5,494 nt of DNA from an uncultured Eubacteriales bacterium (lineage in GTDB: Bacteria; Bacillota; Clostridia; Lachnospirales; Lachnospiraceae): contig UQYF01000064.1 of NCBI GenBank assembly GCA_900545175.1, positions 1 to 5,494 on the forward strand. Direction: 5' to 3'. This document shows, piece after piece, positions 5,459 to 5,494 of this stretch (the stretch's first letter is position 1; each line of letters begins with the position of its first letter). Both the position numbers and the translations under genes were made by a program. The notes beneath the pieces are model-generated. The model made no database searches. It was not told the origin of the DNA and saw nothing but the letters and a program-made list of their open reading frames with translations.

Positions 5459-5492
5459 AAAAAAGAAAAAATTCGATAAAAAGCTGTTGACA
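5459..5492 (+). promoter_or_regulatory. Partial strong promoter at the window edge
   Basis: A perfect -35 TTGACA (5487-5492) is preceded by phased A-tracts (5459-5481) typical of UP elements. The -10 would fall outside the window. Strong promoters of this kind, in tandem with the one at 5360-5388, are usual in front of rRNA or tRNA operons; the gene served is not visible. Confidence 0.45.
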
Positions 5493-5494
5493 AT

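Noticed and set aside
4824..5494. tRNA gene, CRISPR array, insertion sequence or T-box in the right-hand non-coding region
   Set aside because: No cloverleaf with GGTTCRA-type arm, no regularly spaced multi-copy repeats, no transposase or terminal inverted repeats, and no T-box AGGGTGG motif were seen.

Overview
The window looks like a carbohydrate-utilisation region from a Firmicutes gut anaerobe, most likely a Lachnospiraceae member of the Roseburia/Agathobacter type. The reasons are AT-rich intergenic DNA, strong AGGAGG-type ribosome binding sites, tightly packed cytoplasmic glycan enzymes and the protein families themselves. This placement is an inference from sequence style, not from a marker gene. 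All four genes are on the + strand and none has a signal peptide or membrane segment, so the enzymes should act inside the cell on imported oligosaccharides.

Layout. Positions 1-85 hold a short regulatory region. Genes 1 and 2 (86-1216 and 1209-2381) overlap by 8 bases. They encode two different SGNH-fold carbohydrate esterases: a CE2-type enzyme (beta-sandwich plus SGNH domain) and a CE17-like enzyme (SGNH domain plus C-terminal beta-sandwich/CBM-like domain). A 305-base gap (2382-2686) carries a good sigma-A-type promoter, a partial copy of the element found upstream of gene 1, and a long leader with two strong hairpins just before the next ribosome binding site. Gene 3 (2687-4066) is a GH1 beta-glucosidase/beta-glycosidase with both catalytic glutamates. 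Gene 4 (4068-4823) follows with no real gap and encodes a third SGNH-type esterase, of the sialate-O-acetylesterase/CE6-like (SASA) family.

How they fit together. CE2 and CE17 esterases are known as a complementary pair in the beta-mannan locus of Roseburia intestinalis, where together they remove acetyl groups from all positions of acetylated manno-oligosaccharides. Here the pair is followed by a non-phospho GH1 beta-glycosidase and a third esterase. The simplest reading is an intracellular deacetylate-then-cleave module for acetylated plant oligosaccharides such as glucomannan. Transport, regulator and mannan phosphorylase genes are not in the window, so the substrate remains an inference.

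Positions 4824-5494 (671 bases) contain no convincing protein gene but are rich in structure: a tandem 26-base repeat, many inverted repeats including a 10-bp perfect long-range stem closing over an 11-bp hairpin, and two A-tract-supported promoter-like sites near the right edge. I read the middle of this stretch as a candidate unannotated structured RNA, and the right edge as the promoter region of the next transcription unit, possibly a stable RNA operon lying outside the window.
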